A stretch of 64,000 bases of DNA, taken from Rickettsia typhi. GTDB lineage: Bacteria; Pseudomonadota; Alphaproteobacteria; Rickettsiales; Rickettsiaceae. The translations under genes were made by a program, and so were the position numbers. The notes beneath the pieces are model-generated. The model saw only the letters and a list, made by a program, of their open reading frames with translations. It was not told the DNA's origin and searched no databases. Positions 10,192 through 19,040 of the stretch are shown here, piece after piece. The stretch spans positions 62,001 through 126,000 of the forward strand of contig CAMCMD010000001.1 in NCBI GenBank assembly GCA_945875975.1. The letters run 5' to 3'. Positions within the stretch are counted from its first letter, which is position 1. Each line of letters starts with the position of its first letter.

Positions 10192-11567
10192 GTCTTAAGC
10201 CGATTTATGCTATTATCTTTGCCTATTATTTCCATAATCTCAAATACGCTTGGAGAAGCAGTCCTACCAGTAATAAATGCCCTGACATATTTCATAAGAT
10301 CACCAAATTTCATCTGAGTTTCTTGTGACACTTCTTTCAAGGCAATTTGTATATTATCTCTATTAAATTCCATAATATTATTAATTGAGCTCACCACTTT
10401 GTCAACAATACTAGCGTCACACTCATCCTTTAAAGATATTGCTTCTTCTGTGCATTTAATCTCACTATCTACTATGAAGATACTGGATAAATCCACTAGA
10501 TCTTTGACTAACTCGGCCCTTGGTTTCATTGCTTCTAGACCTAGGGTAATATTATTCTTAGATTGCTCACTTAAATTCTGATCTAAATTCTCAAAAATAA
10601 GCTTAGCAAGATCAGCTTCCTTCATAGACCTAAGGTAATGAGCATTCATATGATTCATTTTAGCAAAATCAAGCCTCGCTGGTGACTTACCCATACCATC
10701 GATACTAAACCATTCAACCGCCTGCTGACGCGATATTATTTCATCATCACCATGGGACCAACCCAGCCTTAGTAAATAATTATTGAGAGCTAAAGGTAGA
10801 TATCCCATATCTTTATAGCTTTCAACACCAAGAGCACCATGACGCTTGGATAATTTTGCACCATCTGGGCCATGAATCAAGGGGATATGCACCATCTTAG
10901 GTATATTCCAACCCATCGCTTCATATATTAGTTGTTGCCTTGAAGCGTTGTTTAAATGATCATCTCCTCTGATTATATGAGTGATTTCCATATCATGATC
11001 ATCTACCACTACAGCAAGCATATAAGTTGGTGTTCCATCAGAGCGAAGCAGTATCATATCATCAAGATGAGAATTTTGAACAACCACCTTACCTTGCAGT
11101 AAGTCATCTACAATTGTTTGCCCGTCTCGAGGAGCTTTTATCCGGATTACCGGCTTAATTCCATCTGGATTCTGATCCTGGGTTTTATCTCTCCAGGGTG
11201 AATGAAAGATAAAATGTTCTCTATCTAATAAAGCCCTTTCCCGCATTGCTGCAATTTCATTCTGCGATGAAAAACAATAATAAGCCTTACCCATTTCAAC
11301 TAGCTTATACGCAACTTCTCTGTGCCGATTAGCGCGCTCCGATTGATAGATAATTTCTTCGTCATGACTGATATCAAGCCACTCAAGAGAAGTGAGAATT
11401 GCCTGTTTAGCTTCCCAGGTTGACCGTGCAGAGTCGGTATCTTCAATCCTAAGCAGAAATTTTCCACCGTGATGTTTAGCAAATAAGTAATTAAACAAAG
11501 CTGTTCGCGCACCGCCAATATGCAAATATCCCGTAGGAGAAGGGGCAAATCTAGTTCTTACAGTCAT
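10188..11567 (-). CDS. gltX: Glutamyl-tRNA synthetase
   Basis: Class I aminoacyl-tRNA synthetase of 459 residues from the chosen ATG at 11567, where the family-typical start TVRTRFAPSPTGYLHIGG begins; an upstream ATG at 11606 would add 13 unrelated residues. Motifs are the HIGH box as HIGG (residues 16-19) and KMSKS as KLSKRHG (about residue 240). Alphaproteobacteria often have two GluRS paralogues, one charging tRNA-Gln for amidation by GatCAB, so this copy may charge either tRNA. It leads the gltX-holB-recG minus operon, with a 4-base overlap into holB. Confidence 0.94.
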   Translation of the reverse strand: MTVRTRFAPSPTGYLHIGGARTALFNYLFAKHHGGKFLLRIEDTDSARSTWEAKQAILTSLEWLDISHDEEIIYQSERANRHREVAYKLVEMGKAYYCFSSQNEIAAMRERALLDREHFIFHSPWRDKTQDQNPDGIKPVIRIKAPRDGQTIVDDLLQGKVVVQNSHLDDMILLRSDGTPTYMLAVVVDDHDMEITHIIRGDDHLNNASRQQLIYEAMGWNIPKMVHIPLIHGPDGAKLSKRHGALGVESYKDMGYLPLALNNYLLRLGWSHGDDEIISRQQAVEWFSIDGMGKSPARLDFAKMNHMNAHYLRSMKEADLAKLIFENLDQNLSEQSKNNITLGLEAMKPRAELVKDLVDLSSIFIVDSEIKCTEEAISLKDECDASIVDKVVSSINNIMEFNRDNIQIALKEVSQETQMKFGDLMKYVRAFITGRTASPSVFEIMEIIGKDNSINRLKT

Positions 11568-11753
11568 AATGTCTTGATAATTTTGATTAATATAGAACGC
11601 AAACAAATATTCTATATGGCTACCCTGAATACATACTCCTCATGCTAAACTAAATCGTTATCCTGAATTTACTTCAGCTCACCGTAGGCAAAACAAGAAC
11701 CATGATCCTTGACGCTGTGTGTCACCAAATGCGACCAAACCCGTCTAGCCCCT

Positions 11754-13685
11754 CTATTCCTTCTTTGCTCTAGCCTTTATCTCTTTCACAGCTGCTTTTT
11801 TAGGAATAACAGACTCCTCCTCTTTTTTGCTAGCTTCTTTCTTACTACTAGCAATAGCTGGAAACTCTGGATCATGTTCATTATCAAGCGGAAGTCCAAG
11901 TAACAAGTTCTTTATTTGTTTACCACTAAGTGTTTCTTTCTCAATCAAAGCCTTTGCCAAAGTATGAAGCTGACCAATATGGGTTGTAAGAATATGCTTA
12001 GCAAAATTATACCCTTCATCAACAATTCTTTTTATTTCTCTATCGATCGATTCAGAAGTTTTTTCCGACCTCGTTTTATCTCCAGATCCACCAGATGCAT
12101 ACATATCTTCATTGCTTCTACCATGGAATATTGGACCAACTTCTTCACTAAGCCCCCATTCTGTAACCATCGCTTGAGCCATTCTTGTTGCCATTTTAAT
12201 ATCTGAGGAAGCCCCTGACGTCACTTTTTCTGAACCAAAAATAATTTCCTCTGCAACTCGTCCAGCCATAGCGACAGCTATATCTGCTTTCATCTTTTCC
12301 AAAGTCATGGAAAGTCTATCACCCTCGGGTAATCTCATAACCATCCCAAGTGCCCTACCACGCGGAATGATTGTAGCTTTATGTATCGGATCAGATGCTG
12401 GGCAATGTAAGCCCACAAGAGCGTGCCCGCCTTCATGATACGCTGTCAGTTTCTTTTCATCATCAGACATAATGAGTGATCGCCTTTCAACCCCCATCAT
12501 TACTTTGTCTTTTGCATCTTCCATATCTTGCATATCCACAACTTTTTTACCACGACGTGCAGCCATTAGAGCTGATTCATTGACTAGATTTTGTAGCTCA
12601 GCTCCTGAAAAGCCAGGAGTGCCTCTCGCAATAACCCTAGGGTCAACTTTATCTGAGTATTTAATTTTTTTCATATGAACTTTTAGAATTTGTTCACGAC
12701 CAGAAACGTCTGGGTTAGAAACAGTAATTTGACGATCAAAACGACCGGGACGAAGCAAAGCTGGATCAAGTACATCCGGTCGATTGGTTGCAGCAATTAT
12801 TACGACTCCTTCATTTGACTCAAAACCATCCATTTCAACCAACATCTGGTTAAGCGTTTGCTCACGCTCGTCATTTCCACCACCAAGACCAATACCTCTA
12901 TGACGACCAACAGCATCAATCTCATCGATAAATATTATACATGGAGCATTGCGCTTTCCTTGTTCAAACATATCACGTACACGGCTGGCACCAACACCAA
13001 CAAACATTTCAACAAAATCAGAGCCTGAAATACTAAAGAATGGCACATTGGCCTCGCCTGCAATTGCTCTAGCAAGAAGTGTTTTACCAGTTCCAGGAGG
13101 ACCAATTAACAAACAACCTTTTGGAATTTTTCCACCTAGCTTTTGAAATTTACTAGGATTTCTAAGAAAATCTACTATCTCTGATAGCTCTTCTTTGGCT
13201 TCATCAATACCTGCAACATCAGCAAAAGTAATCTTTGGACCTTTGTCAGAAATAAGCTTGGCTTTAGACTTACCAAAACCCATTCCTTTGCTCCCTCCTT
13301 GCATCTGGCGCATAAAAAATACCCATACCCCTATTAGAAGTAGCATAGGAAACCAAGATACAAATATACTAAATAAAGAATTCATTTTCGTATCTGGGGG
13401 CATTACATCAATATGAACACCATTGATACTTAGCTTATCTATTAACCCAGGATAATCAGCAGCGTAAGTTGAAAAAGCTGTGCCATCCGCAAGTGTTCCA
13501 TCCAAAGTTCTTCCCTGTATTTTCACAGAATTTACCTGACGCTCATCGACTTTGTTTAGGAAATCAGAGAAAGCTAATGACTCAGCCCTACCAGCAATCC
13601 CGTCTCCTTGCAGAGCATTAAAGGTCATGACCATTAAAATGAAAATAAATATCCAAATAAAAATTTGTTTGTTCTGGTTGTTCAT
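11754..13685 (-). CDS. ftsH: ATP-dependent zinc metalloprotease FtsH
   Basis: Membrane-anchored AAA+ protease of 643 residues. In order: transmembrane helix 1 (about 8-24), periplasmic loop, helix 2 (about 105-124), Walker A GPPGTGKT (195-202), Walker B with IDEIDA (253-258), the second region of homology around RPGRFDRQI (312-320), and the zinc site HEGGH (417-421). The C-terminal tail is lysine- and glutamate-rich. FtsH degrades misassembled membrane proteins and, in other Gram-negatives, LpxC and heat-shock sigma factors. It follows tilS by 10 bases, the common tilS-ftsH order in proteobacteria. Confidence 0.97.
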   Translation of the reverse strand: MNNQNKQIFIWIFIFILMVMTFNALQGDGIAGRAESLAFSDFLNKVDERQVNSVKIQGRTLDGTLADGTAFSTYAADYPGLIDKLSINGVHIDVMPPDTKMNSLFSIFVSWFPMLLLIGVWVFFMRQMQGGSKGMGFGKSKAKLISDKGPKITFADVAGIDEAKEELSEIVDFLRNPSKFQKLGGKIPKGCLLIGPPGTGKTLLARAIAGEANVPFFSISGSDFVEMFVGVGASRVRDMFEQGKRNAPCIIFIDEIDAVGRHRGIGLGGGNDEREQTLNQMLVEMDGFESNEGVVIIAATNRPDVLDPALLRPGRFDRQITVSNPDVSGREQILKVHMKKIKYSDKVDPRVIARGTPGFSGAELQNLVNESALMAARRGKKVVDMQDMEDAKDKVMMGVERRSLIMSDDEKKLTAYHEGGHALVGLHCPASDPIHKATIIPRGRALGMVMRLPEGDRLSMTLEKMKADIAVAMAGRVAEEIIFGSEKVTSGASSDIKMATRMAQAMVTEWGLSEEVGPIFHGRSNEDMYASGGSGDKTRSEKTSESIDREIKRIVDEGYNFAKHILTTHIGQLHTLAKALIEKETLSGKQIKNLLLGLPLDNEHDPEFPAIASSKKEASKKEEESVIPKKAAVKEIKARAKKE

Positions 13686-13695
13686 TAAATTTTTC

Positions 13696-14991
13696 CTATA
13701 AGAAATGGGTAAATCGCGAAATAAAATTAGGCCTAAAAATAACCTCTAGCGCTCCTTCAAGTTGAGTTTCATCATAGTAAGATATATGGGGAATTGCTAC
13801 AATTTTTTCAAGGCTTTTAATTACTGGTAGAGTAAATAAAATAAGTTTATGGTTATTACCTCCAACCAGAGACAACTCACTAAGATCAAATTCATCTCTT
13901 TTTTGAATATATTCTAGTAACGTTAATCTACCAACACTATACCCTAATTTATCTGACTCAATGATAAATCTATCGTCCCAAAATATACGATCATTTAATT
14001 TGGCTGGATTAGAATCTATTTTACTAGATTCTCTTAATATTAATAACTTATCTTTAGTTTGTTTGAGAATGCAACCATGTAAACTATTATCAATTTTCTG
14101 CCTCGTTTCAAGCTTATTTATTACTCGCTTAGTACTACGAAACCTAGGTAAATAGTCTTTGCCTCCGACAATGGTCAATACATAATTAATAACATAGATT
14201 TGAATATCCAAGCCCTTGTCTCTAATTTTTGTAAGATCAATAATTGCAAATCCAAAATTATTGATAGATACAGACTCGGCTATAGCAGAAATTAAATGTT
14301 CATTAAGTTCATAAGCCTTTTCATTTATCGCCCTCATTTCAACAAAAAGCTCAGATTTTTTCTCCTCAGCTAAGTTAAATATATCCATGCGAATTCTGTT
14401 ACGCTCATAGATATCTAACGCGTTAGACTCATCCTCTACCCATTTGATATTTATGCTATTTAAATAATCTAATAGTTCAGACTTTAAAAATGATGATAAA
14501 GGCCTAAAAACATGGACGTTATTATAAAAAAAACTATTTGAATAACTCAGACCTAATATGCCATTTTTCTTATTTTTGCGCATTAGATAGGTCTCAAGCA
14601 TATCATCTAGATGATGCGCGGTCAGCATTGTATTTATACCAAGCTCCCGACACTTCTCACTCATCATCTTATAACGTGCATCTCTCGCTCGTGCCTGAAT
14701 AGCTACTTTATTACCACCACTATCCCATGATAATTCATAAAATTCATGATTAAATCGAGTTGCTACCATTCTAACGAACTCAATTTCTTTGGATGACTCA
14801 GGACGTAAGTTATGATTAACACTAAAGATCACAAGACGAATTTTTCTAGATTTAGCCCATTCTGTTGCAAGATATAGTAATGCAACAGAGTCTGAACCAC
14901 CAGAAACAGCTAAGGCGACTCCCTCGGAAGCCGCCTCAGTAATTTCCGATAACAAAGGATTGATATTATCATCAAACCTCTTTTGCATCAT
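13696..14991 (-). CDS. tilS: tRNA(Ile)-lysidine synthetase
   Basis: N-type ATP pyrophosphatase of 431 residues. The P-loop [13 protein letters not shown] at about residues 27-39 carries the SGGxDS signature, and [15 protein letters not shown] matches the conserved HHxDDxxET motif. TilS converts C34 of tRNA-Ile(CAU) to lysidine, switching AUG decoding to AUA; this is essential and fits an AT-rich genome with many AUA codons. The gene abuts the methyltransferase gene (stop at 14992) and precedes ftsH, so the three look like one minus-strand operon. Confidence 0.93.
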   Translation of the reverse strand: MMQKRFDDNINPLLSEITEAASEGVALAVSGGSDSVALLYLATEWAKSRKIRLVIFSVNHNLRPESSKEIEFVRMVATRFNHEFYELSWDSGGNKVAIQARARDARYKMMSEKCRELGINTMLTAHHLDDMLETYLMRKNKKNGILGLSYSNSFFYNNVHVFRPLSSFLKSELLDYLNSINIKWVEDESNALDIYERNRIRMDIFNLAEEKKSELFVEMRAINEKAYELNEHLISAIAESVSINNFGFAIIDLTKIRDKGLDIQIYVINYVLTIVGGKDYLPRFRSTKRVINKLETRQKIDNSLHGCILKQTKDKLLILRESSKIDSNPAKLNDRIFWDDRFIIESDKLGYSVGRLTLLEYIQKRDEFDLSELSLVGGNNHKLILFTLPVIKSLEKIVAIPHISYYDETQLEGALEVIFRPNFISRFTHFL

Positions 14992-16572
14992 TTACTCAAA
15001 AACTCCAAGAGTTGATAGCCTTGTGATCGTATTATCAAGATATGCTGTAAGCTCTTTCTTAACTTCTTTAGGATCTTCAACCTTCATATTGTCTTTATTT
15101 ACAGTAAGTTGACCATCAGCAACTTCTTTGATTAAATTATCAAGAATCTGCTTCTTGGTATTCTTACCATCCATATATTTAAGTGCAAATTTATCAAATA
15201 TATTAATGCCTACTGGAGCGTGGTTAAAACCCGTAACCCAAGTGTTATTAGTATGGTTTACTTCATACAAAGCTAAATTGTTTAGTGTTGGTTTTTCTAA
15301 GTTCACCTTAGCTTTATCTCTTTCAAATAAAGAAATTTCCATATAACCTTTTATCACTAGATTCATTGCATTACCAAGCAAGTCAGCTTCTATCTGAGCC
15401 TTGCAATCAGTCTTGAAAAATTTATTAGCTTTTTCAACAATGGTGGCAAATTTCAAAGGATAACCTTTGTATTCAGCCAAAACATATAACGCCGCCTTCA
15501 ACCATTGAGAAGATGAAGAAACATACTGATTCTTATCACCTTTAAAGAAAAATTTCACAACTTCATTACTTTCTAAATCCTTTTGGTTAAAAGGCTTTTC
15601 AGGAAGAATATCCAATGAAATAGCAAAATTTTTGATATTGTTATTATTCAGCGACCTATTAATTGGAACATTACTATGACAAAGCAAAGTACTTCTAAAT
15701 CTTCTATTGTTGATGAAATCTAAATACTGCTCAGTTTTAACTATGTCATTTAAACTTTGCAATTTTTCAGTTACTGATGGCTTCATATTGCCAAGATACA
15801 TCGTTGACAAAGCTACATCTGATAGATACTGCAAGCCTTGCTTTCCTGCTTCTTCCATAAACTCAGTAAAATAGAATTGTTTATTATTATCTTCAAGATG
15901 CTCGTGCCTGATATAATGATCACCTTGTTTTGATAATAAGTCAGCTTCTTGGGTCAGCATTTTTGAATACGAAGTATCTTGCCCTTCTAAGCTCTCTTTT
16001 ACAAAAGCAAGCAACGCGCGGGCCTGAGCAACCTTGTCCTGAGGAGATACAAAGCCTTTTGCATGATACATCATCATGTCCCTGACAGTTCTGACCATAT
16101 TCCAACCAGGAAGTGTATTATAGCTGATGTATGCTATACCATTGGGTGATAAATTTTTATTACAGATTTCAAATATTTTATCTTGTACAAAATCTGGAAC
16201 CCAAGAAAAAACACCATGGCAAATTATGTAGTCAAACTTACCAAACGACTCATCAACATCTGTAATTGAACAATGCTTAAGTTCTATATTCTTCAGTCCT
16301 AACGCCTTAATGTGCTTTTGACCATCTTCAACCTGCACTTTAGACAAATCTACACCTACATAATACCCCTTAGGATAATGTACAGCATGAGGAATAAGAT
16401 TTCCACCAGCTGCGCTGCCTAGTTCAAGAACTCTAGCAGTTTCGATCTTTGGAGGAGTCATTCCAAATAAAGTACCAAGAGTGGATAGTTTTTCAGGACT
16501 ACTCTGTGCATAAGGGTAGCTTTCATATGGCATCTCATCGTATGCATATACTTCTGTTGTGTTTATTGTCAT
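14992..16572 (-). CDS. SAM-dependent methyltransferase with regulatory domain, resembling Rickettsia outer-membrane-protein lysine methyltransferases
   Basis: Protein of 526 residues. The N-terminal class I methyltransferase fold shows motif I VLELGSAAGGN (about 48-58), a post-I acidic residue in VGVDLSK, and FDYIICHGVFSWVPD. A long C-terminal half follows, of the methyltransferase regulatory-domain type. The leader around YDEMPYESYPYAQSSPEKL is what I remember from the PKMT1/PKMT2 enzymes of Rickettsia that methylate lysines of OmpB, and the length is near theirs. The substrate is inferred from that likeness and from two outer-membrane proteins in this window (16.6 and 31.3 kb). It is followed directly by tilS. 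Confidence 0.8.
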   Translation of the reverse strand: MTINTTEVYAYDEMPYESYPYAQSSPEKLSTLGTLFGMTPPKIETARVLELGSAAGGNLIPHAVHYPKGYYVGVDLSKVQVEDGQKHIKALGLKNIELKHCSITDVDESFGKFDYIICHGVFSWVPDFVQDKIFEICNKNLSPNGIAYISYNTLPGWNMVRTVRDMMMYHAKGFVSPQDKVAQARALLAFVKESLEGQDTSYSKMLTQEADLLSKQGDHYIRHEHLEDNNKQFYFTEFMEEAGKQGLQYLSDVALSTMYLGNMKPSVTEKLQSLNDIVKTEQYLDFINNRRFRSTLLCHSNVPINRSLNNNNIKNFAISLDILPEKPFNQKDLESNEVVKFFFKGDKNQYVSSSSQWLKAALYVLAEYKGYPLKFATIVEKANKFFKTDCKAQIEADLLGNAMNLVIKGYMEISLFERDKAKVNLEKPTLNNLALYEVNHTNNTWVTGFNHAPVGINIFDKFALKYMDGKNTKKQILDNLIKEVADGQLTVNKDNMKVEDPKEVKKELTAYLDNTITRLSTLGVFE

Positions 16573-16592
16573 ATCAAATAATTCATTTTTTA

Positions 16593-17372
16593 TTAAACAG
16601 GAATCTTGAACATAAATCCAAGGGTAAATTCACCAACACCAATCGTTTTCTTAATTGGCTTTTGTGCCACAAAAGATTGTGCTTTGATGTCGAACGTATC
16701 ATATTTGACTTTAATATCATTTACAACCTGTAACTTTGCACCAAAGTCTATACTTATATTTTCAGATAAATCTTTCGCTATACCTCCACCAATCTGCCAG
16801 GCCAAACAATTTACAGTATTTTTCTTAATTCTAAAAAACTCAAATTTATTACCCAAACCTATTAAGGCTAGGGCTGGAGTTGTTGTAATTGTTGGTTTAA
16901 TAGAAACTCTTGCGATACCTGCTCCCAAAATTACATATGGTTTTACTTGTGCAAATACTGGTGAAAATTCATATATAAAATTTGCTGTATATACGTTACC
17001 AGAAACTTTAGTTCTTCCAGGCGTTTTTGGAATATCTATGGCTCCAACTCCGGGGATATTAATTCCCGTTGACTTCAGCGGCAATAAATAGGTTAGCCCA
17101 TATTTTGATTGGTAGGTTGCAGAAAGCTCTATCATCATATTAGGATAAAAACTATAACCAATACGTCCTCCAATCATTGTTGATTGTTTTAACCTAAATT
17201 TCGCATCAGTGTCTTTATCAACGAAATTTTTTACTACGGGCTCAGAAATTCCTAATTCTGTTCCAATATATATATACCTATACTCGGCGTTATTTGCATT
17301 TGCAGAACCTATTGAAAGCAAAATTACACTCATTAGCAACACAGTCCTTGCGTGCCTTGCCACTATTTTCAT
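16593..17372 (-). CDS. Outer-membrane beta-barrel protein (porin-like / surface antigen)
   Basis: Protein of 259 residues starting with a clear signal peptide (MKIVARHARTVLLMSVILLS, cleavage after SANAN). The mature part begins YRYIYIGTELGISEP and has alternating strands such as GGRIGYSFYPNMMIELSATYQS, ending in VGEFTLGFMFKIPV, a typical outer-membrane C-terminal strand with an aromatic residue. It resembles 8-strand OmpW/Msp4-type barrels of Rickettsiales, but the exact family is not determined. A strong promoter and Shine-Dalgarno (AGGAAAGG) lie upstream. The gene sits between two methyltransferase genes. Confidence 0.8.
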   Translation of the reverse strand: MKIVARHARTVLLMSVILLSIGSANANNAEYRYIYIGTELGISEPVVKNFVDKDTDAKFRLKQSTMIGGRIGYSFYPNMMIELSATYQSKYGLTYLLPLKSTGINIPGVGAIDIPKTPGRTKVSGNVYTANFIYEFSPVFAQVKPYVILGAGIARVSIKPTITTTPALALIGLGNKFEFFRIKKNTVNCLAWQIGGGIAKDLSENISIDFGAKLQVVNDIKVKYDTFDIKAQSFVAQKPIKKTIGVGEFTLGFMFKIPV

Positions 17373-17417
17373 AAAACCTTTCCTAATTAATAAAAATAAG
17401 CCAAAAATCAGCTTTGG

Positions 17418-17445
17418 ATTATATATAACAAAATTTTATGGTCAA
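17418..17445 (-). promoter_or_regulatory. Sigma-70 promoter of the outer-membrane protein gene
   Basis: Read on the minus strand: TTGACC (17445-17440), a 16-base spacer, and a perfect TATAAT (17423-17418), 46 bases before the ATG at 17372. It begins 3 bases beyond the hairpin that ends the upstream methyltransferase gene, so this gene appears independently expressed. Confidence 0.65.
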
Positions 17446-17447
17446 AT

Positions 17448-17486
17448 AAAAATAAGAGGCCGTATAACATATGGCCTCTTATTTTT
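17448..17486 (-). terminator. Rho-independent terminator of the 17.6-18.9 kb methyltransferase gene
   Basis: Perfect 14-bp inverted repeat (AAAAATAAGAGGCC and its complement) around an 11-base loop, with A/T tails on both sides so it can act in either direction. It lies 75 bases after the methyltransferase stop. Confidence 0.8.
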
Positions 17487-17560
17487 TCATTAATTATACT
17501 TTAGAAGTGTATCAGATTCGATTATTTGATAAATTAATACCACATCTATATCCAATAAGT

Positions 17561-18913
17561 TTAATAAAGTGGTACGATTGAAATCTTTTTATTTCTAAAC
17601 AACAACGCTCCAACCTCTTCCATTATCGGGAAAATTCTATTCAACTCGCCCAGGAATTCGCTATCGCTTACTTTTTTACCAATATCTTTCTCGATTGCTT
17701 TATGAATCTCTCCTAGAGATTTATCTTTGCCAATCATATTTCTAAACAAAAACTCAGTATAGTTAGACACAGAAATATTAATCGAAACATCTTGAAGAAA
17801 GTCTGATTTAAATGAGAAGCTTATTCTTGAACCGATCATGCTTTGATTATTTTTTATGTAATCTGCAATTTGTTGGGGGAGATCAGATATTGTATAAATG
17901 TATGGGACATTATCCATATCAGTTATTTTTGCTGTAGGCTTTGTCTTCTTAGAAACATAAAAACTATGTTTAATAATAGACCCACACATAATTTCACATA
18001 TAGCTTGCTGCTTTGACTTATCCAATGCTTTAATCTTCTTCAAAAACTCGGGATCTTGAAAATAAGTTTCTGGCTTAAGCATAACCCTACTATGTGGCGA
18101 ATTATACTCAACAAAATTTAAACCAGCTTTTTCAACGAATTCATACAGCTGAGGTACAGTATAAGCTCTATCTTGCTTATGCAGGAACATATCATACAGC
18201 CCAATATCACCGTGATTAATATGATCTCCTAATAATTCCGCGCCCCTCTTATACCAGTTAGTGTTTGGCAATACGTTAACAACTGCCCAACCATTTTTTA
18301 CTTCTTCTTGACGAGAAGTAACTCCTTCATTTACCATTCTGAGCATATCTTGAATTTGATAAACTGCTGTTCTGCCATATTGAGCATAAACCATAATACC
18401 CATACCGCCATCATCAGTTAATGAATCAGATAGTATCTTGAGCCCAGCATCTGGAGATTCAAGATGATGCAAAACACCGGTACAGGTGATATAATCAAAT
18501 TTACCTAGTTTAAGATTTGGAATATTTAATATGCTATCATGAATCCATGTTATATTAGTAAGGCCACGATGCTCCGCTCTCTTTTGCGCAATAGCCATCG
18601 AATTTTTGCTAAAGTCTAAGTAAATTACATCAGCATCTGTATCTTTTAACTGTTCCGCTAAAAAAACTGTAGAGTCACCAGTTCCCCCTCCAGCAATCAA
18701 AACACGAAATTTTTTTGTAAAATCCTTTTTGCCATTAAAAAGCCAGTGGTTAATCTCACCGAGATAGTCACCATAAACCTTTAGCAACCTAGTTTTGTCA
18801 TCATCTGGATTACGCATTGGATATGGGTAATCTAGATAATGTTCTTGAACTTCTTTTAAACCCTTTAGATCTTTTATATCTTTTGTTTTTGTGGTTTTTG
18901 TTTTTGCTGCCAT
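17561..18913 (-). CDS. Class I SAM-dependent methyltransferase of unknown substrate
   Basis: Protein of 450 residues. A lysine-rich N-terminal leader (MAAKTKTTKTK) precedes a methyltransferase domain with motif I VLIAGGGTGDST (about 71-82), the acidic post-I residue in VIYLDFSKNS, and the motif IV region FDYITCTGVLHHLESP. The C-terminal 250 residues have no motif I know. It differs from the 526-residue enzyme nearby, so protein lysine methylation is only a possibility. It is monocistronic by appearance: a perfect hairpin terminator follows and about 127 bases separate it from mutS upstream. Its neighbour is an outer-membrane protein gene. Confidence 0.82.
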   Translation of the reverse strand: MAAKTKTTKTKDIKDLKGLKEVQEHYLDYPYPMRNPDDDKTRLLKVYGDYLGEINHWLFNGKKDFTKKFRVLIAGGGTGDSTVFLAEQLKDTDADVIYLDFSKNSMAIAQKRAEHRGLTNITWIHDSILNIPNLKLGKFDYITCTGVLHHLESPDAGLKILSDSLTDDGGMGIMVYAQYGRTAVYQIQDMLRMVNEGVTSRQEEVKNGWAVVNVLPNTNWYKRGAELLGDHINHGDIGLYDMFLHKQDRAYTVPQLYEFVEKAGLNFVEYNSPHSRVMLKPETYFQDPEFLKKIKALDKSKQQAICEIMCGSIIKHSFYVSKKTKPTAKITDMDNVPYIYTISDLPQQIADYIKNNQSMIGSRISFSFKSDFLQDVSINISVSNYTEFLFRNMIGKDKSLGEIHKAIEKDIGKKVSDSEFLGELNRIFPIMEEVGALLFRNKKISIVPLY

Positions 18914-19040
18914 AATAATTTATAAATAATTTTTACATGAGCCTTTGTACTAGATTACACCGCACTAGTCAATATCAAGACATGAATTTAATAATGAGTT
19001 GCAGCAAAATTTTTAGTACATTTAAAAATAGGAAATAGTA

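Noticed and set aside
11607..11753. Possible tRNA or terminator between ftsH and gltX
   Set aside because: No cloverleaf or stable GC-rich stem with a T-run could be found.
16606..17091. 161-residue plus-strand frame
   Set aside because: Antisense to the outer-membrane protein gene, which has signal peptide, promoter and Shine-Dalgarno.
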